From Epithemia pelagica (lineage: Eukaryota; Bacillariophyta; Bacillariophyceae; Surirellales; Surirellaceae), in assembly GCA_946965045.2 (NCBI GenBank), contig OX337233.1, positions 2,852,001-2,916,000 on the forward strand: a DNA stretch of 64,000 bases, given 5' to 3'. The position numbers and the translations under genes were made by a program. The notes under the pieces are model-generated. The model was not told where the DNA came from. It saw only the letters and a program-made list of their open reading frames with translations, and did not search any database. Shown in pieces: positions 29,613 to 39,992 of the stretch (the first letter of the stretch is position 1; each line of letters opens with the position of its first letter).

Positions 29613-32600
29613 TCATCGTTTTCTCTTTTTTGCTTTCTTCTTGGCGCTGGTCTTTTCACTTTTAGATGCACGGGACGCCTGGTCGTCCTTGACCAATGGT
29701 TTCCAGCTTTCAACTTTTTCAAGAAAGGATTGACAGAGTTGCTTGGCATTTTCACTGTTGGTGTTTGTCAAGGCAAATTGAAGACCATCTTCCAGCAATT
29801 CCCAAGATGACTTTGACAAGGGTGACGACTTTGCTTCGTCACTGGTCGACCCACTAGTTAAAACCTTTTCTGTAGTGCGAAGAATCTCTTTCACCCCTTT
29901 CGACTTGAGCATTTCAGAATCTCTCAGGGCTGATACAGTTCCCTTGATGAATATTTCTCGGCATGTTGCAAGATTTTTGAGAGCTTGCTTTTCGGCGTCC
30001 GTGGAGCCTTTATTGAGCTTGGGATTGTAGATATCCGCAATCACACGAAAACACTCCGACTTGATGAATCGTGCTGTCGTTTCCGCAATGGCACTCGCCA
30101 ATGGTTTGACGAGAACGATTTGTGCCATGCAGCTGTCTCGAAGTAGAAGCTCCTCAAAGAGAGGAGAAGTTATGCGACTTGACTTCTTGGTGGCCCATTC
30201 GGTGACCGCGCCAGAGTAAACCTCGGCTGTAATCTCGACTCGCGTATCCCAAGATGGCAAACATCGTAACAGTGTGGGAAGAGTTTGATAGCAGAGAATC
30301 TTGTGCTCCTTTGTCGAAGCGTTCAGTTGGCTCAATGCCAATACCTCTTGAACCACCTGTCGACAGTGCTCTTTCGGATCGATAGATTCAGTCCAGGTCA
30401 TTGTGCTCATCTTCGACTTGAGCAGTTTGGATTTCAAGAAATTTGTGAGTGCCTTCAGAAGCGTATTCCATTCATTGGAACTAGGATCGGCAGAACCTTT
30501 TGCCATGTTGGTACTTCTCGCCTTCTCGAGATGCGAAATCCGTGCCAAAAGCGACGGGACCATGGAAAGCAAAACGTCACAACGCAGGAGTCGACCCCAG
30601 CCATCAGGTTTTCCGTTGAAAACTGTTTCGAGAACAAGTACGCAGCGCAACTGTCGAGTTAGCTCAACTCGCTCTCGTGCAATTTGGCCAGCTTTTCGTG
30701 CCTCTTGCTTGCGCTTGATCAACATGGCCAAAGCAGCATCAGCCCCTTCGTGGTGTTCCAATTGATTTTCTTCAACATCCATGTCACTATCTTCTTCCAA
30801 CAATGATTTGAGTTTGTCGTCATCGATCTCTTCATCACTCTCGTCTTTCTTCTCCCCTTTCTGTTTGTCGTCCACATGACCGAGTTCTTCTTCAGCATCG
30901 TCCTCTTCGCCATCATCTTCGTCCTCGCTGTCAAGTAGCACACTTGCTGCTGATTTGGAAAATGCACCCTCTTCTTCATTCTCTTCGGAATCGTCGTCGT
31001 CATCACTCTCGTCCGAATCGTCATCGTCATCCTGGTCCTCGTCATTGCTTTGCCAGACAGCTCCAACACTGTCCATCATCATCTCGGCTACTTTGGAGTC
31101 AAGGATGGGTGCGTTGGAAGAAGACGACTGGGAAATTATCATCATCCCGCTCGGTAGAACATGTTTCACGATCTCTCGGATCAGGCGTTTCGATGTCCCT
31201 CTGGATTCGTCCAATTCCCAGGATATCACATTGATACACAAGGCAACTAATCGAGAGAATGCATCGCTTTGGGGAGAATCTGCAGCCAAGACCGAGTCCG
31301 AGCACTCTTTGGCTTCCTCAATCAAGGCATGTATCTCATCCGAATCATTGACCATTGCCATATCTGACATTTCTCCAATTTCGGAACCAGCGTCCTGGTT
31401 GCTAAACAAACAGAGACCAAGGAACGACGCTAAAAGACCCATGGATAATATGAATCGGTGATGTGGTGATGGCTGTGCGCTTTTTGCCGTGCGTTTGGCG
31501 CTGGAGAGCAACTCGGACAGCATTTCTGCTGAGTCGGTTTCATCTTCTTGGTTGTCATGGCCTTCTTCACTGTCTTCTGCCATACTGTCATTCTCTGCCC
31601 GAGATGTCATGAATCCAAGCCGTTGTAACCTTTGACATTCCTCTAACACGTGCAAGAGTGGTTTCAGCATAACGGCTTCTCGGACCACCACAAGAGTTGG
31701 AGATTTAGAGGAATCGCGACCAGTTGTGGAAGCCAACGTCGTTGCTTCCGTCAAGAGTGAAAATAACCGAGCCTGGATCGTTTTACGAGTCGCCAGAGGA
31801 ATCGATGCCTTGCATACCTGACGTGCAAACGAGACGGATGCGGATTTGGCGTCTTGTTTAGTGTCATTGTTGTTCGATGAGGTCACAAACGATGCGGCAA
31901 CCAGAAAACTGAATAGTTGTGGAGCTACTGATTCCTGGAACGTTTTCAAGGAGGAAGATTCATCGGTCTTTGCATCTTTTGGTACTTCGAGCCGTATGAT
32001 ACGTTTGGCCAGACGAAAAAGAAGATCCAGGAGACCATTCGCGTCGTGTGAAGAAATACTCGGTGCGTCGGAATCAGTCATTTCCTCCTCGTCTGTATCT
32101 TTGACGAGCAAGATCCTCTCTTGAACAAAAATAATAAACTCCTTCCACATTTCGAGGGGTAGCTCTTTCTGATCCTGAGTATCTAATGCCAGTAGAGTTT
32201 GTATAGTGGTGGACTTGGCTCTGCTGTCAAAGTGAGGCGTACATCGAACGATGCTCTTGATAATCACAAGTCGTCTCGTTTCTGATCCTTCAGGTTCGAT
32301 AACCGACTCCACGATCTTGTTGAGGCATTCCAAAGGCATATTCTTTGCTTCCGACACGGAACGGTTCTTCTTTCTCTTTTTCCCTGATGACATTCCCGTG
32401 GTCCCTTCCAGAAACAATGGACGAATGATTGGCTCTTGAAACAGAGCGGCATCCGAGTCAAGTGCCAGAACCGTTCTGCCCGTGAGGGAAGAAACAAACT
32501 CCACACCTGCCATTCTTTCCACCAAGTTTAACGCCAGCATCTTTCGATTGTGGGTTCCCAATGTCTGGAGATGTGGATCTTCGTCTCCATCGCCTTCCTC

Positions 32601-34034
32601 AGGGTCGTCACGGGCAGAAGTACCAAGCAATCTCTTGAGTACAACCTCTTCAATCATTTGCTCCACAAGGTGCTGCACAGTCGTACTTTTATCCGAGACG
32701 AGGGGAAGGCTTTTTCGGAGAACTCGTTGGTCGATTGGAGTTGATGCTTTGTCTTGTTTTGGATCACTCTTTCCAGTCGATGTGACGGTATCCTTCGATG
32801 GCTCTGTCAAGTACAACCAGATTGCATCCCACACGACATGCATCCACTGTGAGTTGGTGATGGCGATATTTCCGAGAATACTGGACAAGACGGGAAGTGT
32901 CTCTTTGGTAAACAGTGGCTTTTTCAAAAGGCCAAGTTTCTTCATGGTGCGAGATGGAATCACCTCGGCATGAGATTGAATCATGAGAGCAATGGCAATT
33001 TGTTCGGCGGACAGCGACGATACGTTTGCTTCACCCTTTTCGAAGAAAAGAGGAACAACGCTCTGTTCAATGGCATGACAGGCCAGTTTTGTGGCAGCCT
33101 TTGGGTTGTTGGTCGAACCAAAGAGGGCGGTGAGACTAGTGCATACGGCATGCGCGGCCGGTTCGCGCATGTACGGCTGGCCATTGTAAAGCTCATGCAA
33201 GTCGAAAAAGAGGGCATTGGTGGTTTCCATGGCATCCGTTTCCTCGTTCTGCTCCTCTGTTTCGAGTACAAGAATGCCACTGCGCACCAACGCCAAAATT
33301 CCAAACAAACGGCCCCAGTTGTGGTCTTTGATTTCCGAATCCTTTTTTCGTCCTCCACCCCCGCGTCCCCCTTTTCCAGGTTCTACCACATCCACGGACG
33401 ATGCCTGGAGGAGCCGTCGACGAAGGTACACCAACACTCCTTCTTCTTTGTTGTTGTTGTTGTTCTCTGCACTACGTTCCTGTTGTTGGATCTTGGTCAA
33501 GAATCCCAAGGTCTGGGCCACTTGGAGAAACAAGGTCAGCGTCGAGGCACATCCTTCTCGGGCGGCCGCACGGCCACTACACAGACCATTCAAGAGTCGC
33601 TTCAAGGCATAGGCCGCATCCGAGACATTGGCCCTTTGCGATCCCAATAGAGAGTGGTGCAAAATCACTTGACCCGCACGAGTCCGTTCGCGACCGTCCA
33701 GGGAGGCCAACCCATAAAAGGCATCCAAAAACTCGGACCGTTCACTCGTATTGTTTGGATGTAACGTCGGAGGTATGCCGGCCTCATCGTGTTCGTTTTC
33801 ATCTTCCCCCATCACCTCGTCGTCGTTGTCGTCGTCACTGCTGTCATCCTCACCTTCTTGGCCATCGTCGTCGTCGCTCCTGTCATTCTCGTTCCTGTTT
33901 CCCTCTTCGTCGTCGTCGTCCTTCGTGTCGTTTGCCAGTGTCTTTGCCTTGGCGGACGTTGAAGTGTCCACTTGGAGTTCGGAGGAGGAGGATTCGTCCT
34001 CCGCCTTCTTGGATGCCGGTTTCTTCTTCTTCAT
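29613..34034 (-). CDS. MYBBP1A / DNA polymerase V (Pol5)-like nucleolar protein
   Basis: 1,473 aa in one exon. After an acidic Lys/Asp/Glu-rich head, the domain signature of the family appears at about residue 104: FYGLASLDGRERTRAGQVIL, YALKRLLNGLCSGRAAAREG and ASTLTLFLQVA. A long HEAT-like helical body follows, then a strongly acidic segment (DDDDSDESDDDDDSEENEEE region, about 990-1080), and a C-terminal Lys/Arg-rich nuclear signal KKKAKKRKR. Despite the name, Pol5/MYBBP1A proteins lack polymerase activity; they act in rRNA transcription and ribosome biogenesis in the nucleolus. The acidic tract plus basic tail fits a nucleolar protein. Confidence 0.85.
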   Translation of the reverse strand: MKKKKPASKKAEDESSSSELQVDTSTSAKAKTLANDTKDDDDEEGNRNENDRSDDDDGQEGEDDSSDDDNDDEVMGEDENEHDEAGIPPTLHPNNTSERSEFLDAFYGLASLDGRERTRAGQVILHHSLLGSQRANVSDAAYALKRLLNGLCSGRAAAREGCASTLTLFLQVAQTLGFLTKIQQQERSAENNNNNKEEGVLVYLRRRLLQASSVDVVEPGKGGRGGGGRKKDSEIKDHNWGRLFGILALVRSGILVLETEEQNEETDAMETTNALFFDLHELYNGQPYMREPAAHAVCTSLTALFGSTNNPKAATKLACHAIEQSVVPLFFEKGEANVSSLSAEQIAIALMIQSHAEVIPSRTMKKLGLLKKPLFTKETLPVLSSILGNIAITNSQWMHVVWDAIWLYLTEPSKDTVTSTGKSDPKQDKASTPIDQRVLRKSLPLVSDKSTTVQHLVEQMIEEVVLKRLLGTSARDDPEEGDGDEDPHLQTLGTHNRKMLALNLVERMAGVEFVSSLTGRTVLALDSDAALFQEPIIRPLFLEGTTGMSSGKKRKKNRSVSEAKNMPLECLNKIVESVIEPEGSETRRLVIIKSIVRCTPHFDSRAKSTTIQTLLALDTQDQKELPLEMWKEFIIFVQERILLVKDTDEEEMTDSDAPSISSHDANGLLDLLFRLAKRIIRLEVPKDAKTDESSSLKTFQESVAPQLFSFLVAASFVTSSNNNDTKQDAKSASVSFARQVCKASIPLATRKTIQARLFSLLTEATTLASTTGRDSSKSPTLVVVREAVMLKPLLHVLEECQRLQRLGFMTSRAENDSMAEDSEEGHDNQEDETDSAEMLSELLSSAKRTAKSAQPSPHHRFILSMGLLASFLGLCLFSNQDAGSEIGEMSDMAMVNDSDEIHALIEEAKECSDSVLAADSPQSDAFSRLVALCINVISWELDESRGTSKRLIREIVKHVLPSGMMIISQSSSSNAPILDSKVAEMMMDSVGAVWQSNDEDQDDDDDSDESDDDDDSEENEEEGAFSKSAASVLLDSEDEDDGEEDDAEEELGHVDDKQKGEKKDESDEEIDDDKLKSLLEEDSDMDVEENQLEHHEGADAALAMLIKRKQEARKAGQIARERVELTRQLRCVLVLETVFNGKPDGWGRLLRCDVLLSMVPSLLARISHLEKARSTNMAKGSADPSSNEWNTLLKALTNFLKSKLLKSKMSTMTWTESIDPKEHCRQVVQEVLALSQLNASTKEHKILCYQTLPTLLRCLPSWDTRVEITAEVYSGAVTEWATKKSSRITSPLFEELLLRDSCMAQIVLVKPLASAIAETTARFIKSECFRVIADIYNPKLNKGSTDAEKQALKNLATCREIFIKGTVSALRDSEMLKSKGVKEILRTTEKVLTSGSTSDEAKSSPLSKSSWELLEDGLQFALTNTNSENAKQLCQSFLEKVESWKPLVKDDQASRASKSEKTSAKKKAKKRKR

Positions 34035-35008
34035 GGACCTCCAAGAAACTTTTCATGGATTTTTTCCCTTGTCGGTGGGTGGTCGTCCCGCTCATGCGTC
34101 TGGCCGACGTACGACCATGGAGTCGCAGATTGTTTCCCCACAAAATCTCAGACCGCCCTGTAGAGAGAGACGAAGTCCATCGTGCATCCTGTTGAAACCT
34201 CTCTAGAGAGTTGCTTTCGTCCTGTTGGTACAAGAGAGCAGAGAAGCATCCAAGTATCCAGCTGCCGCGTGGGATTTGACGCCTCCGGCGGAGCAGCGAT
34301 GGATTCGAGAGACAACCAGTCCTCAAACACCACAGACAGACATATTGGATCGACGAAACGAGAGGATTGGACTCAGTTCATGGATGTCGACGCGAAGAGT
34401 TCCAAGTCCTCATGAGTTCTCGCCATGACGTGCTACCTAGAGCGTAACGTTATCTTCGAGGAATACAAGAAGAGTGTGGCACCACGGATCCAGCATTGCG
34501 CTCGTCCGTCGAATGTATAGTCACAACCACGTGTATGGAATCATTCATGATTCTCTTTTGAAGGTCGCAGTTCTCCTCCTGTCTCTGTCTATGGCTAATG
34601 GACTTGAGACTTGATTACGAGTAGACTTCCCAATAAGCTCTTCCCAAAGAACAAAGAACGCTTTTGTCTTCCTGGCATGCGTGAAATGCGGAAGGCCCTG
34701 CTCGGTGGGGGATGGGCTGGAGGTGCGTGCATTAGTCTCCAGCGGTTTCTATAGAAAAAAATAACATTCATAATTATTATATTAAACAATAATAGCGCTA
34801 GATAGTATAGTATGATTTGAAATCCTCCGCAATGACGCTGTCGCTGTCAAATTCGAAAAAAAGTCGCCGTTCCTTGTTCAAGAATTGAAAAGCCACACAA
34901 ACATAATACGAAATCAGAACATATCTACTCGCACCGTCATCAACAGGAACGAGAAAGCGAGAGGCGGCGTTGACGAGATACAATACGACGCAGATTAAGA
35001 TTGTCATC
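34035..35008. other. Divergent intergenic region
   Basis: Nearly 1 kb between the Pol5-like start (minus) and the coiled-coil gene (plus). Only short ORFs; no RNA gene seen. Confidence 0.5.
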
Positions 35009-36460
35009 ATGAGCTGGTTGACCACATTGTTGATATCGTTGCTCAACCTGGGCGCTGGCGTCATGGTCGGATATGGTGCCTTGTACCTTCGGTACAGTTC
35101 GGAATGTCACATGTTGTTGGAAACCACCAAGGCCAAGGCGTTGGATGTTTCCAAACAACTCGAGGTCAAATACACGCAACTGCAAGCCTCCCACAACAAT
35201 TGTATCCAGGGAGAATCGGAATGGCAAAAGAAATGTCACGATCAACAAAGTCAAACCTTGGGAGCCCATTCGTCCTTGACCATGAAGCACCAATCCTTGC
35301 TGGAAGAACACGCGGACGCCCTTGAAAAGCTCACCATGTTGCACAAGGAAACGGATTCTCAGCAGCAAATTATTCAGTCGCTCCGAGATCAAGTCAAGCA
35401 GTTGCAACGCGGCGAACAACAACGGTCCGATTCCAGTCACTTAAGGGAGCAATTGTCCCTGATGGAATCCCTGCTGCAAGACAAGATGCAAGAAGTCCAA
35501 ACCCTGGAAGCGCAGCTGAGCCACAGTGGCACGACCTTTGCCTCGTCGCAACTCTTGTCCACTCTCAAGTCCGCCATTCAACGACAACAGTGGGCCCAAA
35601 CCCTGTTGCAGTATCACACGGCTGGACCCTTTCGAGTCGAATTTACCTTGGACGTGAGCAAGGCCACGGGAGGTGACGCGGGTAGCAGCAGCAGTGGAGG
35701 CAGTGGTAGCAGTAGTGGTGGTAGTAGTAGTAGTGGGGGTGTGGCGGGCAAATCCTTGCAAACCTTTGTGGTGGAATTGGTCTCGGCCGAATCCTACAGC
35801 ATGACGGTGGGCACCTTTTTGAAATTGGCCGAGGCCGGTTTGTATGTCGGCACAACCCTCCGGTACATGGATCGGTCCGGAGGCTTGGTGGGAGGCAATC
35901 CCCAACAAGCCGCCTCGAAACGGGCCCAATCCAATTTGGCTCGTCGATTGGCCGAACATGGCTATGGGACGGCGCCCTTTTTGTGGATGGAACAATCGTC
36001 GTCGTCGTCCGACCAGCAAAAGGATGCATCCTCGTCTTCCATGGACCAGGCCTGTGGCAGTCAACCAGGCGCCTTTTGGTTCCCCTCCCAAGGACAACAC
36101 TTTCACATTACCTTGCCCGGCAATGCCAAATTGGCCGATCAAATGGAAGAAGCCACCAGCTTGGCGGCGTCGGCACCCGCAACCCATGCCGTGGCTGTGG
36201 GCCCGGACGACGACCATGGCAGCAGCAGTCGTCGTCGTGCGACTGGAACGACAGCCTGTCATGGTCGCATTGTCCAAGGCTTGGCGGGCTTGTACAAGGT
36301 CTTTGCGCCCACCATTTTGGAAGATGAAGACAATCGACCACGCATTACCATTGCCAATACGCGCGTCTTGTTGCCCCCCGAGGGAGCGACCACCACTGCC
36401 GCCTCGTCCCACCCACCATCACCATTGCAACAACGACACTATCCTCGAGACGAATTTTGA
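35009..36460 (+). CDS. Membrane-anchored coiled-coil protein with degenerate cyclophilin-like domain
   Basis: 483 aa from ATG 35009 (an ATG at 34970 would add 13 residues ahead of the membrane segment). Residues 2-30 form a single transmembrane anchor (WLTTLLISLLNLGAGVMVGY), then a coiled coil of about 150 residues. Between two Gly/Ser spacers is a block resembling peptidyl-prolyl isomerase: FVVELVSAESYSMTVGTFLK, LAEAGLYVGTTLRYMDRSGG, GGNP, and later HGRIVQGLAGLYKVF, which match the VELF...TV.NFL.L...G.Y.GT.FHR and G.VV.G.D.V.K cyclophilin signatures. The catalytic Arg/Phe region (FHR...QGGD) is not intact, so activity is doubtful. The topology resembles type II Golgi/ER luminal proteins. Confidence 0.6.
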   Translation: MSWLTTLLISLLNLGAGVMVGYGALYLRYSSECHMLLETTKAKALDVSKQLEVKYTQLQASHNNCIQGESEWQKKCHDQQSQTLGAHSSLTMKHQSLLEEHADALEKLTMLHKETDSQQQIIQSLRDQVKQLQRGEQQRSDSSHLREQLSLMESLLQDKMQEVQTLEAQLSHSGTTFASSQLLSTLKSAIQRQQWAQTLLQYHTAGPFRVEFTLDVSKATGGDAGSSSSGGSGSSSGGSSSSGGVAGKSLQTFVVELVSAESYSMTVGTFLKLAEAGLYVGTTLRYMDRSGGLVGGNPQQAASKRAQSNLARRLAEHGYGTAPFLWMEQSSSSSDQQKDASSSSMDQACGSQPGAFWFPSQGQHFHITLPGNAKLADQMEEATSLAASAPATHAVAVGPDDDHGSSSRRRATGTTACHGRIVQGLAGLYKVFAPTILEDEDNRPRITIANTRVLLPPEGATTTAASSHPPSPLQQRHYPRDEF

Positions 36461-37687
36461 AAGACACACCAACTAAGAGTCCTAAGAGAATGTCATGTCC
36501 CTACCGGTAAATGGAGCAAGAGGAGGGACAAGAGTCCACACAAAACGAGGGGGTAAATACCATGACTCCGATACAAACAACAACAAACTACACAAGACTG
36601 GTCGGGCGGTGCTACGTCGTTGGAACTGTGTGACACACGTGTTGCTTCCTAGACTAAATGCGTCGTGAGTTTTTTGGTACGACACGCAACAGGGGAATAA
36701 ACGGTAGTACCAAGAAAAACAAAGCAAGCATACAGTCTGGAAACGATATAGAGTAAAGGAACGTGGGTTTGATTCTTGTTTGTGAGTCTTTTTCAATGTG
36801 TGCCGCAGTACAAACCCTTCCTCGGTGTATAGCTCGTGCGACTAGGTAGACGTGGTTGCGTCTTGGAACGGCGAGTCCACTTTTTGTTTGTGCTCGTTCT
36901 ATTTCGTTCGTGATGAGAATGACTCTACTGGTTCAACCATCGACGTAGTGGGATGCAAATGTGACTCTCCTGGAGCATTCTGTGCGACTGGTTGCAGGTC
37001 TCTTGGAGAATACGCGTGCGTCGTGGGAATCACCCCCTCTCTTTGTCTTACTCGCCCCTCGTCGTAGTGCATGGTGGTGCCTCGTCATGTCACTTGATGC
37101 TGTGCATGGAAGGGCCATTTGGTTGGTTGTTCTTGTTGTGGAATGTATTGACGAGAATCGTGCTATTTCACAGTATCGTCTTGTGTGTTGTTGGAGGGAT
37201 CCTTCCACCGCCGTTCCGGAGCCACGGTCCTCGTCCTGACTGGTTTTTCTGTCGCAGCACCCGTTGTTGGAGCAATGGTGTCTCTTTTTCGGGGTGTTCT
37301 GGTAGGCTGGTGGTCCATGTGGTTTCTTGCATCTTGCTCCTGCTTTTGCTCTTGTCGCATGGGACAAACAGCACTGGTTGGAGTAGTAGTTGCTCGTCGC
37401 GGCGTTGTTGTTGGCCGGGTGGGACTGTCGATACTCGTTTTGTTGTCATTTTGCACTGGACTGTGTAAAGGGAACAGAGCTTGTGGATGTTGCTCCACGA
37501 CTCGTCGAAACTGCCGTGTGGTAGTGGAGCCAACAAGCAATTGCATCGACATGGTCGTTCTTGCCGTCGTCGTGCTTGATTTTCCAGCCGCAGGAGCAAC
37601 AAGACTGGTGCCCGACAAGAGTGCTGGGACCACCTTGTGCTGGTGTTGCTTTGTGTGGTTACTAGGAGACGGGTTGCTTGCGAGGGC
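36461..37687. other. Unresolved region, low-complexity minus-strand ORFs
   Basis: Open frames on the minus strand (36933-37367, 37163-37633, 37168-37815) are Thr/Arg/Gln-rich, mutually overlapping and without a domain. They could hold a 3' exon of the next gene or be non-coding. Nothing firm can be called. Confidence 0.35.
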
Positions 37688-39317
37688 TTATTTGGTTGCT
37701 GGAATGTTCCGTGAGATGGTGGTGGTTGTAGAACTCGTGCGGTCGTGGACAGCGCCCAGTGGTGGCATCCTTTTCGGGTTGCTGTCGGCGGTCGAGTTTG
37801 GGCCACCACCATCATTGGTGCTTGATTGCATGAGTGGATGGATCACCATCCTATGGAACGGTCGTTGAGGTCCAGTGGTGGCATCTGGCGGGCGGTGCTG
37901 CGGTCTGAAAGAAGGATTCTTGTTCTTGGGAGGAGAAGAATGCCTGGATGTTCTTATTGTCGCCAGGCTCCTGACTATCGTAGTCTTGTTGGCGTTGTTT
38001 GGGGGCTGTTGCTTCTTGGTTTGCGTGATCATCTTAGTCCTCCTCTTGGTTGATTGCATAGCAAAATCGCTGTTGCCGTTGTTGTTGTCGTTGCTGACGC
38101 TGCTAACAGCATTTCTACGCGGAAAGGATTCGTCTTGCGCTGTAGTATCACCCTCGTCAAGAATCGTAGTAGCTGTGTGACTGGTTTGTGTCGTTGTGGT
38201 TACGGATGTCCTTCGTGTCATGGACCGATCTGCTGGCCGGGGTGGACCATCTACCCATTGGAACGACCGATAGCGAGCGGTCGTCATCCCGCCATTTTGT
38301 TCACGGACAAGCCATTTGGCCCGAGTCAAGGACCAAACATGCTGCTGCGTATGGGTGGTGTTGGTGACCGGATTGGCTCGTCGTCCGCCTCCTCGTCTTT
38401 GCCGGAGTACGTTTGTTTTACAAACAAATGTACCCGTCGTCAAAATTTTTCGCCAAGTGTTGACATTGTCAATTTCAATCCAATAGGCTCGTCCTGTCAT
38501 CGGATTGTACCATCCTTCGGCAATGGTGGTATGTCCCAATACGTCTTGCCCTCTTCCCTGAATCCTGCAACACCAAGAACGAGAACTCTCTGTAACGACG
38601 ACGATGATTGGCTCGTCTCGGTTGTCACATAGGTACGATTGTTGGTTGGCAGCGGTTGCTGCGGCTCCCCAAAGACGAGACGGAGGGTCACGGATAGGAT
38701 TCTGTTTGAGGGGGGATTTCGATAGGTTCCCTGGTACACACCATTTCTGGGAACATTGTAAGAACCGCTTTCTTCGGATGGACTTGTTTACTGTTGGGTG
38801 TATCGACTCGCTTGTCTACTCCAGACGAGATTCTGGAGGAAAGATCCGCGGTGGCTCGTTGTATGATGGTTCTTACTGTGGCTTGTCCAAACAGATTTTT
38901 GGGCTTTCTCATGAGCTTTGCGAAAGGTGAAAAGCTTTCTTTTCAATTCCAAGAACATCCACAAAATAAAAAACAAAAAATGCTTCCAAGCACAACGATC
39001 CAGTTGTTATCATCACTATCATCACTCCGTCTTGAATTTCCCGCCCCTCCGCCCCGAGAAAACCCTCCCCCGGCGCCGCCGCCGCCGCCACCACCACCAC
39101 CACCTCCGCGCAACGCTCTGTGGCTGTATGGAACCTCTTTTTGTGGTTCCAACCAGCACCAGCACCCTTCCACACCCTCTTGGGCGCTCCCATCCTTCTC
39201 TACCACCACCGAGGCAAACCAAGTCATGAGCAGCACCATTGCAACAGCTGCACGAAGCATTGTCATTCTCGACATCCACCCTGCGAACGAACAACCTTCG
39301 TGCTTCGATATCCCCAT
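37688..39317 (-). CDS. Putative diatom-type single-pass membrane protein with GRAYW-type domain (exon structure uncertain)
   Basis: Three open segments in succession on the minus strand appear to form one gene. 39317-38943: basic Ser/Gly-rich head with an 11-Gly run and a hydrophobic helix (NNWIVVLGSIFCFLFCGC). About 38739-38630: YQGTYRNPPSN, SVTLRLVFG. 38560-37688: IQGRGQDVLGHTTIAEGWYN, PMTGRAYWIE, KILTTGTF, and then a Thr/Ser-rich tail. The order TM, GTY...VTLRLVF, GxGxD..G...I.EG.Y...GRAYW.E...TG.F is a pattern I associate with uncharacterised diatom membrane proteins. The frames do not join without splicing; one acceptor (ggtgttgcag, ending near 38561) is plausible, but donors could not be fixed. 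Function is unknown. Confidence 0.45.
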
Positions 39318-39992
39318 GCTGCTGTCACCGATATTGTCTCATTCGCTGGGCAACTCAAACTGCGGAACAAAAAGAGAGTAATGGTCGTTTGTTCCCATTG
39401 CACAATCTTTTTGGAATGGTTGTTGTCCATGGAAAAAGAATGAGATGATGATGTTTCTGTTGTCTGGGTGTGGGTCGCGCTATCTTTTCGATGTCTTCTT
39501 ATAGTCCTATGAATGTCGTGTGAGGATAGTGGTTGGCTTATATCAGTCTGACAGACATAGATCTGACACCAGTGTTCGGAATTCGGAAGTGCTTCGCACT
39601 CCCCCCACACCGAATCCGGCAAAGGCTACAAAAACTCAAATACACTGTATGTGAAGAAACGATAGGGATTTGAATGGAACTCTCCAGAAGTCGTATCTTT
39701 ATCTCATGTCTGAAAGACCCTCTATCAGAGTACGAAGAAGCTCTAATTTAGATGGGGAGTATACTAGCGTGAAGCGTGAAGCGTGACGGAAGAAGCGGAC
39801 GTTGTCAAAAAGCAGCGGTTGCTGCGGTGGTTGTGGTGTTGCAGGGTTGCGCTGCAGCATCATCAACAGCGTTGAAACCAAAATTAGGGTACGACGCAAA
39901 CCCTGGATCATTCGAGATTTTCGGTTGTCTTTGAACGATTGCGAAAAGGTGCGGAGACTTCAAGTGCAGCTTTAAGGTATATCTTGAAAGAT

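Noticed and set aside
37163-37815. Overlapping minus-strand ORFs rich in Thr/Arg/Gln
   Set aside because: Several frames are open at once because of low base complexity; none has a domain, so none is called a gene.
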